Source: Minwuiaceae bacterium | GTDB taxonomy: Bacteria > Pseudomonadota > Alphaproteobacteria > Minwuiales > Minwuiaceae | DNA length: 64,000 bases | NCBI GenBank assembly: GCA_028278525.1 | Contig: JANQEE010000033.1 | Location: forward strand, 62,001-126,000 | Reading direction: 5' to 3' | Part shown: piece after piece, positions 30,816 to 39,765 of the stretch | Position numbering within the stretch: the stretch's first letter is position 1 | How the letters are laid out: each line of letters begins with the position of its first letter | Translations under genes and position numbers: made by a program | Notes under the pieces: model-generated | What the model saw: the letters and a program-made list of their open reading frames with translations, nothing else | Database searches by the model: none | What the model was told of the DNA's origin: nothing

Positions 30816-32881
30816 GGTTCCTTCCGCTCGATGATCAGGTTGCCGAAACGATCGACTTCGCCCCGCAGGTCAGGCTCGATGAAGATGGTGGTGTCCGGCT
30901 GTTCCAGGATCGCGGGGCCGGGGATGCCAGCGCCGGCCGGTAGGTCGAGGCGCGCGTAGATCGTCGCGTCGTGCCAGCCGCCGTCGACCCAGACCCGGCG
31001 CTCGCCGGTTCGGGCGGCGTCGGCCGATTTGCCGGCTTCTGGCGCCAGCAGGGTCAGGTCGAACTTGGGCCGGGTGCCGATGGCGGCGGTCCGCAGGTTG
31101 AGAATGCGGATCGGCAGGCCGTCCAGCAGCCGGCCGTAGGCGTCCTTATACGTGGCCTCGAACGCTTCCCTGATGGTCTCTGCGGTGACGCCGGTCCGTT
31201 CGCCGTCGAAGCTCACCGGCAGCGGCACCGCAACGGTATGGGTCTGGCCGAGATAGAGCATGTCCAGCTCGAACCGGCAGGTACGGTCGTCGAACGGCAC
31301 GCCGGATTCGTCGAGACGCGCCAGCAGTGAACCGGCGGTTTCGCTCATGCGTTGGTCGAGCGCGGCGATGTCGATGTCGTCGAGCGTGGTATTCAGCGTC
31401 TGCACCGAATCGTGGCGCATGTCGGCGATGACGCAGCCGAGCGCGCTGGTCACCCCGGGGAAGCGCGGCACCAGGGCCTTGGCGAGGCCTACCTCCTTGA
31501 TCAGCGCGCCGGCATGCAGGGAGCCGCCGCCGCCGAACGGCATGGCGACGAAGCGGCGCGGGTCATGGCCGCGCTCGATGGAGACCAAGCGGATGGCGCC
31601 GGCCATGCTGGCATTGGCGACCCGGATCACCGCTTCCGCCGCGGCCATGACGTCGAGCCCCAACGGCGCCGCAACGTGCGTCTGGATCGCCTGCCTGGCG
31701 GCATCCACGTCCAGGCGGTCCAGCTTGCCGCCGATCGGCCGGTCGGCGTTGATCCGGCCGAGCACCACATTGGCGTCCGTGACCGTCGGTCGCGTGTTGC
31801 CGAGTCCGTAACAGGCCGGGCCGGGGTCGGAGCCGGCGCTTTCCGGCCCGATCTGCAGCAGCCCGCCGGTATCGACCCAGGCGATGGAGCCGCCGCCGGC
31901 GCCGATGGTGGTGATCTCGATCATCGGCGTCCGCACCACCATGCCGAAGTCGATCGAGGTCTGGGCGCTGAGGCTGGCATGGCCCTCGGCGACCAGCGAG
32001 ACGTCGAAGCTGGTGCCGCCCATGTCGCAGGTGATCACGTTCGGATAGCCGGCGGCGGTGGCGATCTCCGCCCCGGCGATCACGCCGGCGGCAGGGCCGG
32101 AAAGCGCCGTACGTACCGGCAGGCTGCGGGCGGTGTCCACCGACATCACCCCGCCGTTCGACTGCACGATCAGTACCTGGCCGCCGAACCCGTCCGACGT
32201 CAGCCGGTCGCGCAACCGGTCCAGGTAGCGCGCGACGCCCGGCTGCAGGTAGGCGTTCAACGCTGTGGTCGAGGCGCGTTCGAACTCGCGGATCTCCGGC
32301 AGGATGTCGCTTGCCGCGTTGACGTGATCGTTCGGCCAGACGGCGCGAGCGGCGGCCAGCGCCGCCTGCTCGTTCGCCGGGTTGGCGTAGGAATTGATGA
32401 AGAAGATGCAGAGCGACTCCGCCCCTGCCTCGAGCAGTCGACGCGCCGCCGCCTGCACCTCGTCCGCATCGACGGCCTGATGCACGGTGCCGTCGGCCAG
32501 CACCCGCTCGCCCACCTCGACGCGCAGGTCGCGCGGCACCACGGGTTCGAACGTGCCCCACAATCCCCAGGTATGCGGCCGGTCGCGGCGGCGCATCTCC
32601 AGCACATCGCGGAAGCCGCGTGTGGTGATCACCCCGGTCCGGGCGCCCTTGCGCTCCAGCAATGCGTTGGTCGCGACCGTGGTGCCGTGCACAATGGTGG
32701 CGATCTCGGCGAAGTCGTCAACGCCGGCTTGGATGCCGGCCAGGAAGCCTTCGGCCTGGTTGGCCGGCGTCGACGGCACCTTGGCCACGTTGCAGACGTC
32801 GTTTGCCTGGTCCAGGAAAAACACATCGGTGAAGGTGCCGCCGACATCGACACCGATCACGTAAGCAGGACGGTCGGTCAT
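30812..32881 (-). CDS. hyuA: Hydantoinase A/oxoprolinase-family ATP-dependent subunit (pair 2)
   Basis: 689 residues. Phosphate loop Asp12-VGGTFTD19, second ATP loop CDMGGTSFDVSLV, and NASMAGAIRLVSIERGHDPRRF near residue 425 mark it as HyuA. The closest local relative is pair 1 (shared AKVPSTxxNQA segment). It overlaps HyuB upstream and the cysteine-less isochorismatase downstream, each by four bases. The likely role is ATP-dependent opening of a cyclic amide or imide. The operon also holds a PEP-mutase-family enzyme, so the final product may be a branched dicarboxylate cleaved to pyruvate-type units (inference). Confidence 0.9.
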   Translation of the reverse strand: MTDRPAYVIGVDVGGTFTDVFFLDQANDVCNVAKVPSTPANQAEGFLAGIQAGVDDFAEIATIVHGTTVATNALLERKGARTGVITTRGFRDVLEMRRRDRPHTWGLWGTFEPVVPRDLRVEVGERVLADGTVHQAVDADEVQAAARRLLEAGAESLCIFFINSYANPANEQAALAAARAVWPNDHVNAASDILPEIREFERASTTALNAYLQPGVARYLDRLRDRLTSDGFGGQVLIVQSNGGVMSVDTARSLPVRTALSGPAAGVIAGAEIATAAGYPNVITCDMGGTSFDVSLVAEGHASLSAQTSIDFGMVVRTPMIEITTIGAGGGSIAWVDTGGLLQIGPESAGSDPGPACYGLGNTRPTVTDANVVLGRINADRPIGGKLDRLDVDAARQAIQTHVAAPLGLDVMAAAEAVIRVANASMAGAIRLVSIERGHDPRRFVAMPFGGGGSLHAGALIKEVGLAKALVPRFPGVTSALGCVIADMRHDSVQTLNTTLDDIDIAALDQRMSETAGSLLARLDESGVPFDDRTCRFELDMLYLGQTHTVAVPLPVSFDGERTGVTAETIREAFEATYKDAYGRLLDGLPIRILNLRTAAIGTRPKFDLTLLAPEAGKSADAARTGERRVWVDGGWHDATIYARLDLPAGAGIPGPAILEQPDTTIFIEPDLRGEVDRFGNLIIERKEP

Positions 32882-34608
32882 TCGGCCGCGGCCTTCCTTA
32901 AGCTCGCGGTGGCGGCCGTGTCCAACGTGCCGTCGGGGGCGATGGCGACGCCGTAGTCGCGCGCGGCAGCCTCGGCGCTCACGTAGCCGAGCCGCACGTC
33001 AGCGGCGACCCGCTCGGGCTCGCGGTCGAAGGCCGACCCGTAGCCGCCGCCGCCCGGCGATTCCAGCCGCAAATGCTGGCCGCGCCGGATCTTGATTCCG
33101 TTCATTTTCGAGGCCTGCGGCGGTTCGTGGTCGCCGTCGTCCTGCTCGAAAGCAAACCGGTTCATCGCCGCGGTACCGCCGCCGGCCACGCCCTGCGGCG
33201 GGAACCGGCCGCGCTCGCCGAACAGGAAGACGTCCGCGTTCTCCTCCAGCAGTTCGATCTCGTAGACGGCACCGAGACCGCCACGGTTCCGGCCCGGCCC
33301 GCCGCTATCGGTGCGCAACGCCCATTGGGTGAACATTACCGGATAGGCGGCTTCCAGGATCTCGATCGGCGGAATGGTCGCGGTCGAGATCGGCGCGTTG
33401 CCGTGGTTCAGGCCGTCGCCCTCTGGATGCCCGCCATGGCCGCCGCCGAAGAAGGAGAACATCACCCAGCGCCGGCCGTCGCGGCGGTGGCCGGCGAGTG
33501 ACAGTGCGTTGATGGTGCCGTAGGCGCAGCCGTTGACCCGCTCCGGCGCCGCTTTGGCGATGGCGCCGAAGGTTACGTCGATGACCCGCAAGATCGTCTC
33601 CGTATACCCGCCAACCGGTTTCGGCGCGGTCACCGAGAGTAGCGTGTCTTCAGGGATAACGAACTCGATCGGCTCCAACACGCCGGCATTAGCCGGAACC
33701 TCGCGGAACACGTGCTTCAGCGCGACATAGCAGGATGCGATGGCGGTGGAGCGGGCGATATTGACAGGTCCGGCGCAGGCGGGCGCGGAGCGGCTGAAAT
33801 CGAACGTCATGCGTTCGCCGTCGATGGTCAGGTCCAGGGCGATCTTCAACGGCTCGTCGACGATGCCGTCGTTGTCCAGCCAGTCGTCGCAGCTATAGGT
33901 GCCGTCCGGCAGTTCGGCGATATGGGCGCGGATCAGCCGCGCGGCGCGCGCATGCAATTCGCGCATCGCCTCCAGCACCGTGTCGTCGCCATATTCGTCG
34001 AGCAGTTGCCCAAGCCGCTTGGCGCCGAGGTCCAACGCGTTGATCTGACCGTTCAAGTCGCCGTACAGGCTGCCGGGCAGGCGGCTGTTGGCGCGGCAGA
34101 TATCGACAATGTCCTGGCGCAGCTCACCGCGCGAGAACAGCTTGACCGGCGGGATCAGCATGCCTTCCTGAAAACTCTCGGTCGCGACCGGGTTATAGTT
34201 GCCCGGCACGTTGCCGCCGACATCGTGCCAGTGGCCGACCGATGCCAGGTAGCAGAACAGCGTGCCGTCCCGATAAAACGGCCGGACCAGCTTGAAGTCC
34301 GACAGGTGCGTACCGCCGTCGTAGGGATCGTTGAAGATGTAGACGTCGCCGTCGGCCATGTCGCCGTCCCGCGCCGCCTTGTCGATCACCGCCTTGACCG
34401 CGAAGGCCATGGCGCCGACGAAGATCGGCAGCCCCGACTTGCCCTGAACCAGCGTCGCGCCGGTCTCGGCGTCGTAAAGGCCGTGGCTCGCGTCGTGCGC
34501 CTCGGCGATGATCGGATTGAAGGCGCTGCGGAACAGGGTCGCGTCCATCTCGTCGGCGATCTGTTCCAGCCGGCCGTTCAGCACGGCAAGGGTGACGGGA
34601 TCGATCAT
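32878..34608 (-). CDS. hyuB: Hydantoinase B/oxoprolinase-family subunit (pair 2)
   Basis: 576 residues. Family landmarks: MDATLFRSAFNPIIAEAHDAS, YIFNDPYDGGTHLSDF, SVGHWHDVGGNVPGN and the C-terminal LESPGGGGYGSAFDREPE. The ATG at 34608 directly adjoins the stop of the PEP-mutase-family gene (one base between), so the genes are in one transcript. It partners with the HyuA of this operon. Confidence 0.9.
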   Translation of the reverse strand: MIDPVTLAVLNGRLEQIADEMDATLFRSAFNPIIAEAHDASHGLYDAETGATLVQGKSGLPIFVGAMAFAVKAVIDKAARDGDMADGDVYIFNDPYDGGTHLSDFKLVRPFYRDGTLFCYLASVGHWHDVGGNVPGNYNPVATESFQEGMLIPPVKLFSRGELRQDIVDICRANSRLPGSLYGDLNGQINALDLGAKRLGQLLDEYGDDTVLEAMRELHARAARLIRAHIAELPDGTYSCDDWLDNDGIVDEPLKIALDLTIDGERMTFDFSRSAPACAGPVNIARSTAIASCYVALKHVFREVPANAGVLEPIEFVIPEDTLLSVTAPKPVGGYTETILRVIDVTFGAIAKAAPERVNGCAYGTINALSLAGHRRDGRRWVMFSFFGGGHGGHPEGDGLNHGNAPISTATIPPIEILEAAYPVMFTQWALRTDSGGPGRNRGGLGAVYEIELLEENADVFLFGERGRFPPQGVAGGGTAAMNRFAFEQDDGDHEPPQASKMNGIKIRRGQHLRLESPGGGGYGSAFDREPERVAADVRLGYVSAEAAARDYGVAIAPDGTLDTAATASLRKAAAE

Positions 34609-34609
34609 G

Positions 34610-35509
34610 TCAGTCCTGGCCGCTTTCGTCGTAGCGCTGCCCGGCCGCCAGCATCTCCGGCGTGCCGACCAGGGCGTTCAACTGATCGAAGCCGTACATG
34701 CGGCTGTGGAACGGCGCGGTGGTGCCGTGTTCGCGCAGGCTGCCGAAGTAGGCTTCGGCCATATGGGCGAAGGCGCGCGCCAGTCCGCCGGGGAAGATCG
34801 CCACCGAATAGCCGATTTCCTGCAACTCGTCGGCCGGGTGGATCGGCGTTTTGCCGCCCTCGACCATGTTGGCCAGCAGCGGCACCCGGCCCTTGAACTG
34901 GCCGGTTACCCGGCGCATCTCCTCGTCGGACCGGGGAGCCTCGACGAACAGGATGTCGGCCCCGGCCTCCAGATAGCGTTCCGCCCGGTCCAGCGCCGGG
35001 TCTAGGCCTTCGACAGCAATCGCGTCCGTCCGGGCCACGATCAGGGTATCCACGTCGGCCCGGGCATCCAGGGCGGCCTTGATCTTGCCGACCATCTCGG
35101 CCGCCGGCACCAGCGTTTTGCCGGACAGATGGCCGCAGCGCTTCGGCAGGGTCTGGTCTTCCAGCTGGATTGCGCCGGCGCCGCTCCGCTCCAGCAGTTT
35201 CACGGTCCGAATGACGTTCAGCGCGTTACCGAATCCGGTATCCGCATCGACGATCACCGGGATATCGATCCGCTCGGTGATCGCGGAGAGCGTTTCGGCG
35301 ACCTCGGTCTGGGTCACCAGTCCGATATCAGGCCGGCCGAAGCGGCTGTAAGCAATGCTGGCGCCTGACAGATAAGCGGCGGAAAAGCCGGCTTTCTCGG
35401 CCAAAAGGCCGCCCAAAGCATCGTAAATGCCCGGCGCGACGACAATATTGCCGGAGCCGATATTCCGCCTCAGGCTGCCGCTTTCGGTGCGTTCTTGCGA
35501 TTGAGTCAT
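34610..35509 (-). CDS. Isocitrate lyase/PEP mutase-family C-C lyase
   Basis: 299 residues from ATG 35509; the open frame continues upstream through the iorA region but that is antisense shadow. The beta/alpha barrel carries the metal site DADTGFGN and the flexible catalytic loop KRCGHLSGK, whose Cys is typical of lyases (isocitrate, methylisocitrate, dimethylmalate lyase) rather than PEP mutase. Such enzymes cleave 2-hydroxy di- or tricarboxylates into a 2-oxo acid and a second acid. First gene of the minus-strand operon with pair 2. Substrate unknown; dimethylmalate is considered and set aside because companion genes are absent. Confidence 0.88.
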   Translation of the reverse strand: MTQSQERTESGSLRRNIGSGNIVVAPGIYDALGGLLAEKAGFSAAYLSGASIAYSRFGRPDIGLVTQTEVAETLSAITERIDIPVIVDADTGFGNALNVIRTVKLLERSGAGAIQLEDQTLPKRCGHLSGKTLVPAAEMVGKIKAALDARADVDTLIVARTDAIAVEGLDPALDRAERYLEAGADILFVEAPRSDEEMRRVTGQFKGRVPLLANMVEGGKTPIHPADELQEIGYSVAIFPGGLARAFAHMAEAYFGSLREHGTTAPFHSRMYGFDQLNALVGTPEMLAAGQRYDESGQD

Positions 35510-35555
35510 GGGCCGTACAGTCCCGGTTTGGAATCCGACTGTCAACGATAGGCAA

Positions 35556-35584
35556 TTGCGGGAACCTATGCATCTGCATATAAT
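35556..35584 (+). promoter_or_regulatory. Putative sigma-70 promoter of the ior operon (TTGCGG-17-TATAAT)
   Basis: TATAAT at 35579-35584 is a perfect -10. TTGCGG at 35556-35561 keeps the TTG of the -35 with exactly 17 bases between. It lies about 43 bases upstream of the iorA start, which has a GAGGAGGA ribosome site, in a spacer divergent from the PEP-mutase-family gene. Confidence 0.6.
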
Positions 35585-35626
35585 TTCCTCAATTACCAAT
35601 AAGAACCGTACGAGGAGGATTGGCGG

Positions 35627-37768
35627 ATGGCTGAACGCAGCTTCGCGAAAGAGGTTGCCTCGCTCCGCCTGGGCGAGGGCGAGGTGTTCCACGGCGAGGG
35701 CATCCTGGCCGTCACCAAGGCCCTGTTGCAATCGGGCGTCTCCTATGTCGGCGGCTACCAGGGCGCCCCGGTCAGCCATGTGATGGACGTATTCGCGGAC
35801 GGCCGCGACATCCTCGACGAGCTTGGCGTCCATATCGAGCATTGCGCCAGCGAGGCCGGCGCCGCAGCCATGCTCGGCGCGTCGATCAATTACCCGTTAC
35901 GCGGCGCCGCCGCCTGGAAATCCACGGTCGGCACCAATGTGGCCTCCGATGCGCTGTCGAACCTCGCTTCCGCCGGTGTGAAAGGCGGCACGCTGATCAT
36001 CATCGGCGAGGATTACGGCGAGGGCGCCAGCATCATTCAGGAGCGGAGCCACGCCTTCGCCATGAAGTCGCAGATGTGGCTGCTCGACCCGCGGCCAGAC
36101 CTGCCGAGCATGGTGCGCGCCGTGGAAAAGGGCTTCGAGCTGTCCGAAGTAAGCAATACGCCGGTCATGCTGGAGCTCAGGATCCGCGCCTGCCACGTCT
36201 ACGGCAGCTTCACCGCCAAGGATAACCGCGCGCCGGAGTTCTCGCGCAACCAGGTGATCCAGGACCCCGATTTCGATGTGTCGAAGATCTGTCTGCCGCC
36301 CTCTACCTACGCCCAGGAAAAGCACAAGGTGGAGCATCGCTGGCCGGCTGCGGTCAAATTCGTGGCCGAGCACAAGCTGAACGAGGTGTTCGAGGGCGCG
36401 GCCGACGAGGTCGGCATCATCTGCCAGGGTGGCATGTACAACGCGGTGATCCGCGCCCTGCAACAGATGGGCCTCGCCGACGCCTACGGTAAGTCGGAGA
36501 TCCCCATTTACGTGCTGAACGTCACCTATCCGCTGGTCCCGGACGAGATCACGGCGTTCTGCGCGACCAAGCGTGCCGTGCTGGTGGTCGAGGAAGGCCA
36601 GCCGAATTACATCGAAGAGGCGATTAACAGCATCCTGCGTAAGGCCGATCTCAACACTATTCTGATCGGCAAGGAAGTGCTGCCGATGGCCGGCGAATAT
36701 ACCGGCGAGGTCGTGACCAGGGGCATTGCCCGGTTCCTGGAAGGCGCGGTTCCGAAAGGCGTGTCGCTTGCGCCGATCCTGGAGATGCAGGAGACCGCTG
36801 CCGCGCTTCGGCACGATGCGACGGAACTGCTGGGCGAGGTGGTCCCTGCGCGACCGCCCGGCTTTTGCGTCGGCTGCCCGGAACGACCGGTGTTCAGCGC
36901 CATGAAGCTGGTCGAACGCGACGTCGGCAAGATGCATGTCAGCGCCGACATCGGCTGCCATACGTTCTCCACCCTGCCGCCGTTCAACATCGGCAACACC
37001 GTGCTCGGCTACGGCCTCGGGCTCGCCAGTTCGACCGGCATCGCGCCGAACTTCGGCAAGCGCGTGGTCAGCATCATGGGCGACGGCGGCTTCTGGCATA
37101 ATGGCCTGACCAGCGGCGTCGCCAACGCCGTGTTCAACAAGGACGACAGCGTGCTGGTGGTGATGAACAACGGCTTCACCGCGGCCACCGGCGGCCAGAA
37201 CATCCCCTCGACCGGCACCAATCCCCGCGACGAGCCCACAGGCCAGGACATCGAGGGCGCGTTGAAGGGCGTCGGCGTCGAATGGATCCGCAAGGTCCGG
37301 ACCTATTCGGTAAGCGAGATGGCCAAGACCCTGCGCGAAGCCATGACAACCGACCAGGGTGGCTTGAAGGTCATCGTCGCCAACGGCGAATGCCAGCTCG
37401 CCCGGCAGCGCCGCCTGAAACCGCTGATCCGCAAGGACCTGAAGGCGGGCAAGCGCGTCGTCCGCACCCGCTTCGGCATCGACGACGATGTCTGTACCGG
37501 CGATCATTCCTGCATCCGCCTGTCGGGCTGTCCGTCGCTGACGGTCAAGCCGAACCCCGATCCGCTGCGCACCGACCCGGTCGCACATGTCGACAATAAC
37601 TGCGTCGGCTGCGGGCTCTGCGGAGAGGTGGCGCACGCCGCGATTCTCTGCCCGTCGTTCTACCGGGCGGAGATCGTCAACAACCCGAACGCCTGGGACC
37701 GCTTCGTCGACAGAGTCCGGCGGAAGGTGATCGGTTTCCTGATGGGCCGGCGGGAGGCCGCGGCATGA
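35627..37768 (+). CDS. iorA: Indolepyruvate:ferredoxin oxidoreductase, alpha subunit
   Basis: 713 residues with a strong ribosome site. The N-terminal half is the pyrimidine-binding/transferase part (VSYVGGYQGAPVSHVMD, EHCASEAGAAAMLGAS). The ThDP-binding domain has GDGGFWHNGL...VVMNN around residues 485-510. The C-terminal ferredoxin domain has two cysteine groups: CTGDHSC...GCP and CVGCGLCGEVAHAAILCP. The enzyme oxidatively decarboxylates arylpyruvates (indole-, phenyl-, hydroxyphenylpyruvate) to arylacetyl-CoA, reducing ferredoxin. That ferredoxin could also serve the reductase at 13647. The stop overlaps iorB. Confidence 0.92.
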   Translation: MAERSFAKEVASLRLGEGEVFHGEGILAVTKALLQSGVSYVGGYQGAPVSHVMDVFADGRDILDELGVHIEHCASEAGAAAMLGASINYPLRGAAAWKSTVGTNVASDALSNLASAGVKGGTLIIIGEDYGEGASIIQERSHAFAMKSQMWLLDPRPDLPSMVRAVEKGFELSEVSNTPVMLELRIRACHVYGSFTAKDNRAPEFSRNQVIQDPDFDVSKICLPPSTYAQEKHKVEHRWPAAVKFVAEHKLNEVFEGAADEVGIICQGGMYNAVIRALQQMGLADAYGKSEIPIYVLNVTYPLVPDEITAFCATKRAVLVVEEGQPNYIEEAINSILRKADLNTILIGKEVLPMAGEYTGEVVTRGIARFLEGAVPKGVSLAPILEMQETAAALRHDATELLGEVVPARPPGFCVGCPERPVFSAMKLVERDVGKMHVSADIGCHTFSTLPPFNIGNTVLGYGLGLASSTGIAPNFGKRVVSIMGDGGFWHNGLTSGVANAVFNKDDSVLVVMNNGFTAATGGQNIPSTGTNPRDEPTGQDIEGALKGVGVEWIRKVRTYSVSEMAKTLREAMTTDQGGLKVIVANGECQLARQRRLKPLIRKDLKAGKRVVRTRFGIDDDVCTGDHSCIRLSGCPSLTVKPNPDPLRTDPVAHVDNNCVGCGLCGEVAHAAILCPSFYRAEIVNNPNAWDRFVDRVRRKVIGFLMGRREAAA

Positions 37769-39270
37769 CCCGCCCGACCACGATCCTGATCGCTGCGTTG
37801 GGCGGCGAGGGCGGCGGCGTGCTGTCAAAATGGGTGGTCGAAGCGGCCGAAGCGGCGAACCTCTGGGTACAGTTCACCTCGGTGCCGGGCGTCGCGCAAC
37901 GCACCGGCGCCACGACGTATTACATCGAGATGCTGCCCAGGGACGATACGGCGGACGGCAAGGCCCCGGTGATGGCGCTGCTGCCGAGCCCCGGCGCCGT
38001 CGACGTGGTGGTCGCCTCCGAACTTCTGGAGGCCGGACGCGCAATCCAGAACGGGTTCGTGACGCCCGACTGCACCACGCTGATCGCCTCGACCCACCGC
38101 ATCTACGCCATCGCCGAAAAGAGCGCGATGAGCGATGGCCGCTTCGACGGCGACAACGTTATGCGGGCCGCCGCACAGATGGCGAAGCGGACGCTGATGG
38201 CCGATATGGGCAAGCTGGCGCGGCAGGCCGGCAGTGTGATCAACGCCGTGCTGCTGGGCGCGATGGCCGGCGCCAAGGCGTTGCCCGTCCCGCGCGAGGC
38301 CTTCGAGGACGCGATCCGGCGCGGCGGCATCGCGGTCGAGGAAAACCTGGCCGGTTTCGCCCTCGGCTACGATCTGGCGGAGAGCGGCGAAGGTGCCACC
38401 GATGATTCGTCGGAGCCCCAGGCAGTGCGGCCCGATGCTGCTCCGATCGATCGCATCGAACAGGGCTTTCCGGAACAGACGCGCCCGATCCTGACCGAAG
38501 GCGTGAAGCGGCTGGTCGACTATCAGGACGCCGACTATGCCGATGACTACCTGGACCGTCTGCAGGTCGTGCGCGACCTCGACGGGCCGGAGCGGGACTA
38601 TGCGCTGACATCGGAGACCGGCCGCAACCTTGCGCTCTGGATGTCCTTCGAAGATCTGATCCGCGTCGCGGACCTGAAGACCCGGCCGGAACGGATGGAA
38701 CGGGTTCGCCGCGAGGTGCATGCCGCGCCGGACCAGCCAGTGACGATTTCGGAGTTCCTCAAACCCGGCGTTGAGGAATGGTGTTCGGTCATGCCGCCGT
38801 GGTTGGCACGGCCGCTGCTGGCCCTCGCCGAGCGGACGGGCGTCACCAAGAAACTGAATGTCGGCATGCGTCTAAAGACGACCACCGTGCTGGGTTTCCT
38901 GCCGCTCTGGCTGGTCGCGAAACTGCGCCGCTGGCGGCGCGGCACCTACCGCTTCCGGCAGGAACAGGCATTGATCGAACAGTGGCTGGATCAGGTTCTG
39001 GCGGCGGCGCGGGCCGACTACGACCTGGCGCTCGAGGTTGCGGACTGCGCCCTACTGGTCAAGGGTTATGGCGATACCCACCACCGTGGGACGCGCAACT
39101 TCAAGCTGGTCATGGCGGCGTTGCCGTCACTGATCGGCCGGGAGGACGGCGCAGCGCAGTTGAAGGCGTTGCGCGAGGCCGCGCTGGCAGACCCGGAAGG
39201 CGACGGCCTGGATAAGGCTTTGACCCGGCTTGGTCACTCCAGGCCGGAAATCGGAATGGCGGCCGAATGA
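37765..39270 (+). CDS. iorB: Indolepyruvate oxidoreductase beta subunit with C-terminal extension
   Basis: 501 residues. Residues 1-200 are the gamma/beta-type 2-oxoacid oxidoreductase domain (ALGGEGGGVLSKW, VPGVAQRTGATTYY). The remaining 300 residues form the C-terminal domain found in many proteobacterial IorB proteins (DUF6537-like), including KGYGDTHHRGTRNF near the end. Archaeal IorB is only about 200 residues, so this is the long bacterial form. It overlaps iorA and the MarR gene by four bases each. Confidence 0.9.
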   Translation: MTRPTTILIAALGGEGGGVLSKWVVEAAEAANLWVQFTSVPGVAQRTGATTYYIEMLPRDDTADGKAPVMALLPSPGAVDVVVASELLEAGRAIQNGFVTPDCTTLIASTHRIYAIAEKSAMSDGRFDGDNVMRAAAQMAKRTLMADMGKLARQAGSVINAVLLGAMAGAKALPVPREAFEDAIRRGGIAVEENLAGFALGYDLAESGEGATDDSSEPQAVRPDAAPIDRIEQGFPEQTRPILTEGVKRLVDYQDADYADDYLDRLQVVRDLDGPERDYALTSETGRNLALWMSFEDLIRVADLKTRPERMERVRREVHAAPDQPVTISEFLKPGVEEWCSVMPPWLARPLLALAERTGVTKKLNVGMRLKTTTVLGFLPLWLVAKLRRWRRGTYRFRQEQALIEQWLDQVLAAARADYDLALEVADCALLVKGYGDTHHRGTRNFKLVMAALPSLIGREDGAAQLKALREAALADPEGDGLDKALTRLGHSRPEIGMAAE

Positions 39271-39743
39271 TGAGCATGCAACTCGACGATCAGGTGGCGG
39301 ACGACGATTTCCAACTCGACGGTTTCGTGCCGTACCTGCTGAACCGGATAACCAACCGTCTCAACAAAAACCTGACCGACGCTTTGCGCGCCGTCGACCT
39401 GACGGTGCCGCAATGGCGCGTCCTGGGGGTGCTGCATGCCGGGCGCGGCGGGTCGTTGAACGAAATCAGTACTTACGCCGTCATTGACCAGTCGACCTTG
39501 AGCCGCACCATCGACCGGATGGAGGAGGCCGGGCTCGTCGGCCGGCGGCGCAGGGTGAGCGACGGACGTGTCGTCGGCGTTCTTCTTACGGAAAAAGGCC
39601 AGGACCTGTTCGCGCGGATCTGGCCGATTGCCGAAGAGCAGTACCTGAACGCCATGCAGGGGATCGACGAAGAAGAAGCCCGGGCCTTCGTCCGAACCTT
39701 GCGCAGGATTCTGGAAAATGTCCGTGAAACGCCTTTCGCCTGA
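39267..39743 (+). CDS. MarR-family transcriptional regulator
   Basis: 158 residues; MMSMQ start at 39267 overlaps iorB (ATGA), and an in-frame Met at codon 4 is possible. The helix-turn-helix region is STYAVIDQSTLSRTIDRMEE and the wing is RRVSDGRVVGVLLTEKG. Unusually for a MarR regulator it lies inside an operon rather than at its edge. It probably responds to an aryl acid or aryl-CoA and controls the promoter before iorA. Confidence 0.9.
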   Translation: MMSMQLDDQVADDDFQLDGFVPYLLNRITNRLNKNLTDALRAVDLTVPQWRVLGVLHAGRGGSLNEISTYAVIDQSTLSRTIDRMEEAGLVGRRRRVSDGRVVGVLLTEKGQDLFARIWPIAEEQYLNAMQGIDEEEARAFVRTLRRILENVRETPFA

Positions 39744-39765
39744 CTTTGGGATGTAGGGAGCGCGC

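Noticed and set aside
34610-35509. Assignment of the PEP-mutase/isocitrate-lyase-family enzyme as 2,3-dimethylmalate lyase of the E. barkeri nicotinate route
   Set aside because: Tempting because of the nicotinate-like operon upstream, but the mutase, isomerase and hydratase genes of that branch are absent and the lyase is in another operon on the other strand.
35897-37828. Minus-strand open frame (643 codons) opposite iorA
   Set aside because: Antisense shadow; iorA has all cofactor motifs on the plus strand.
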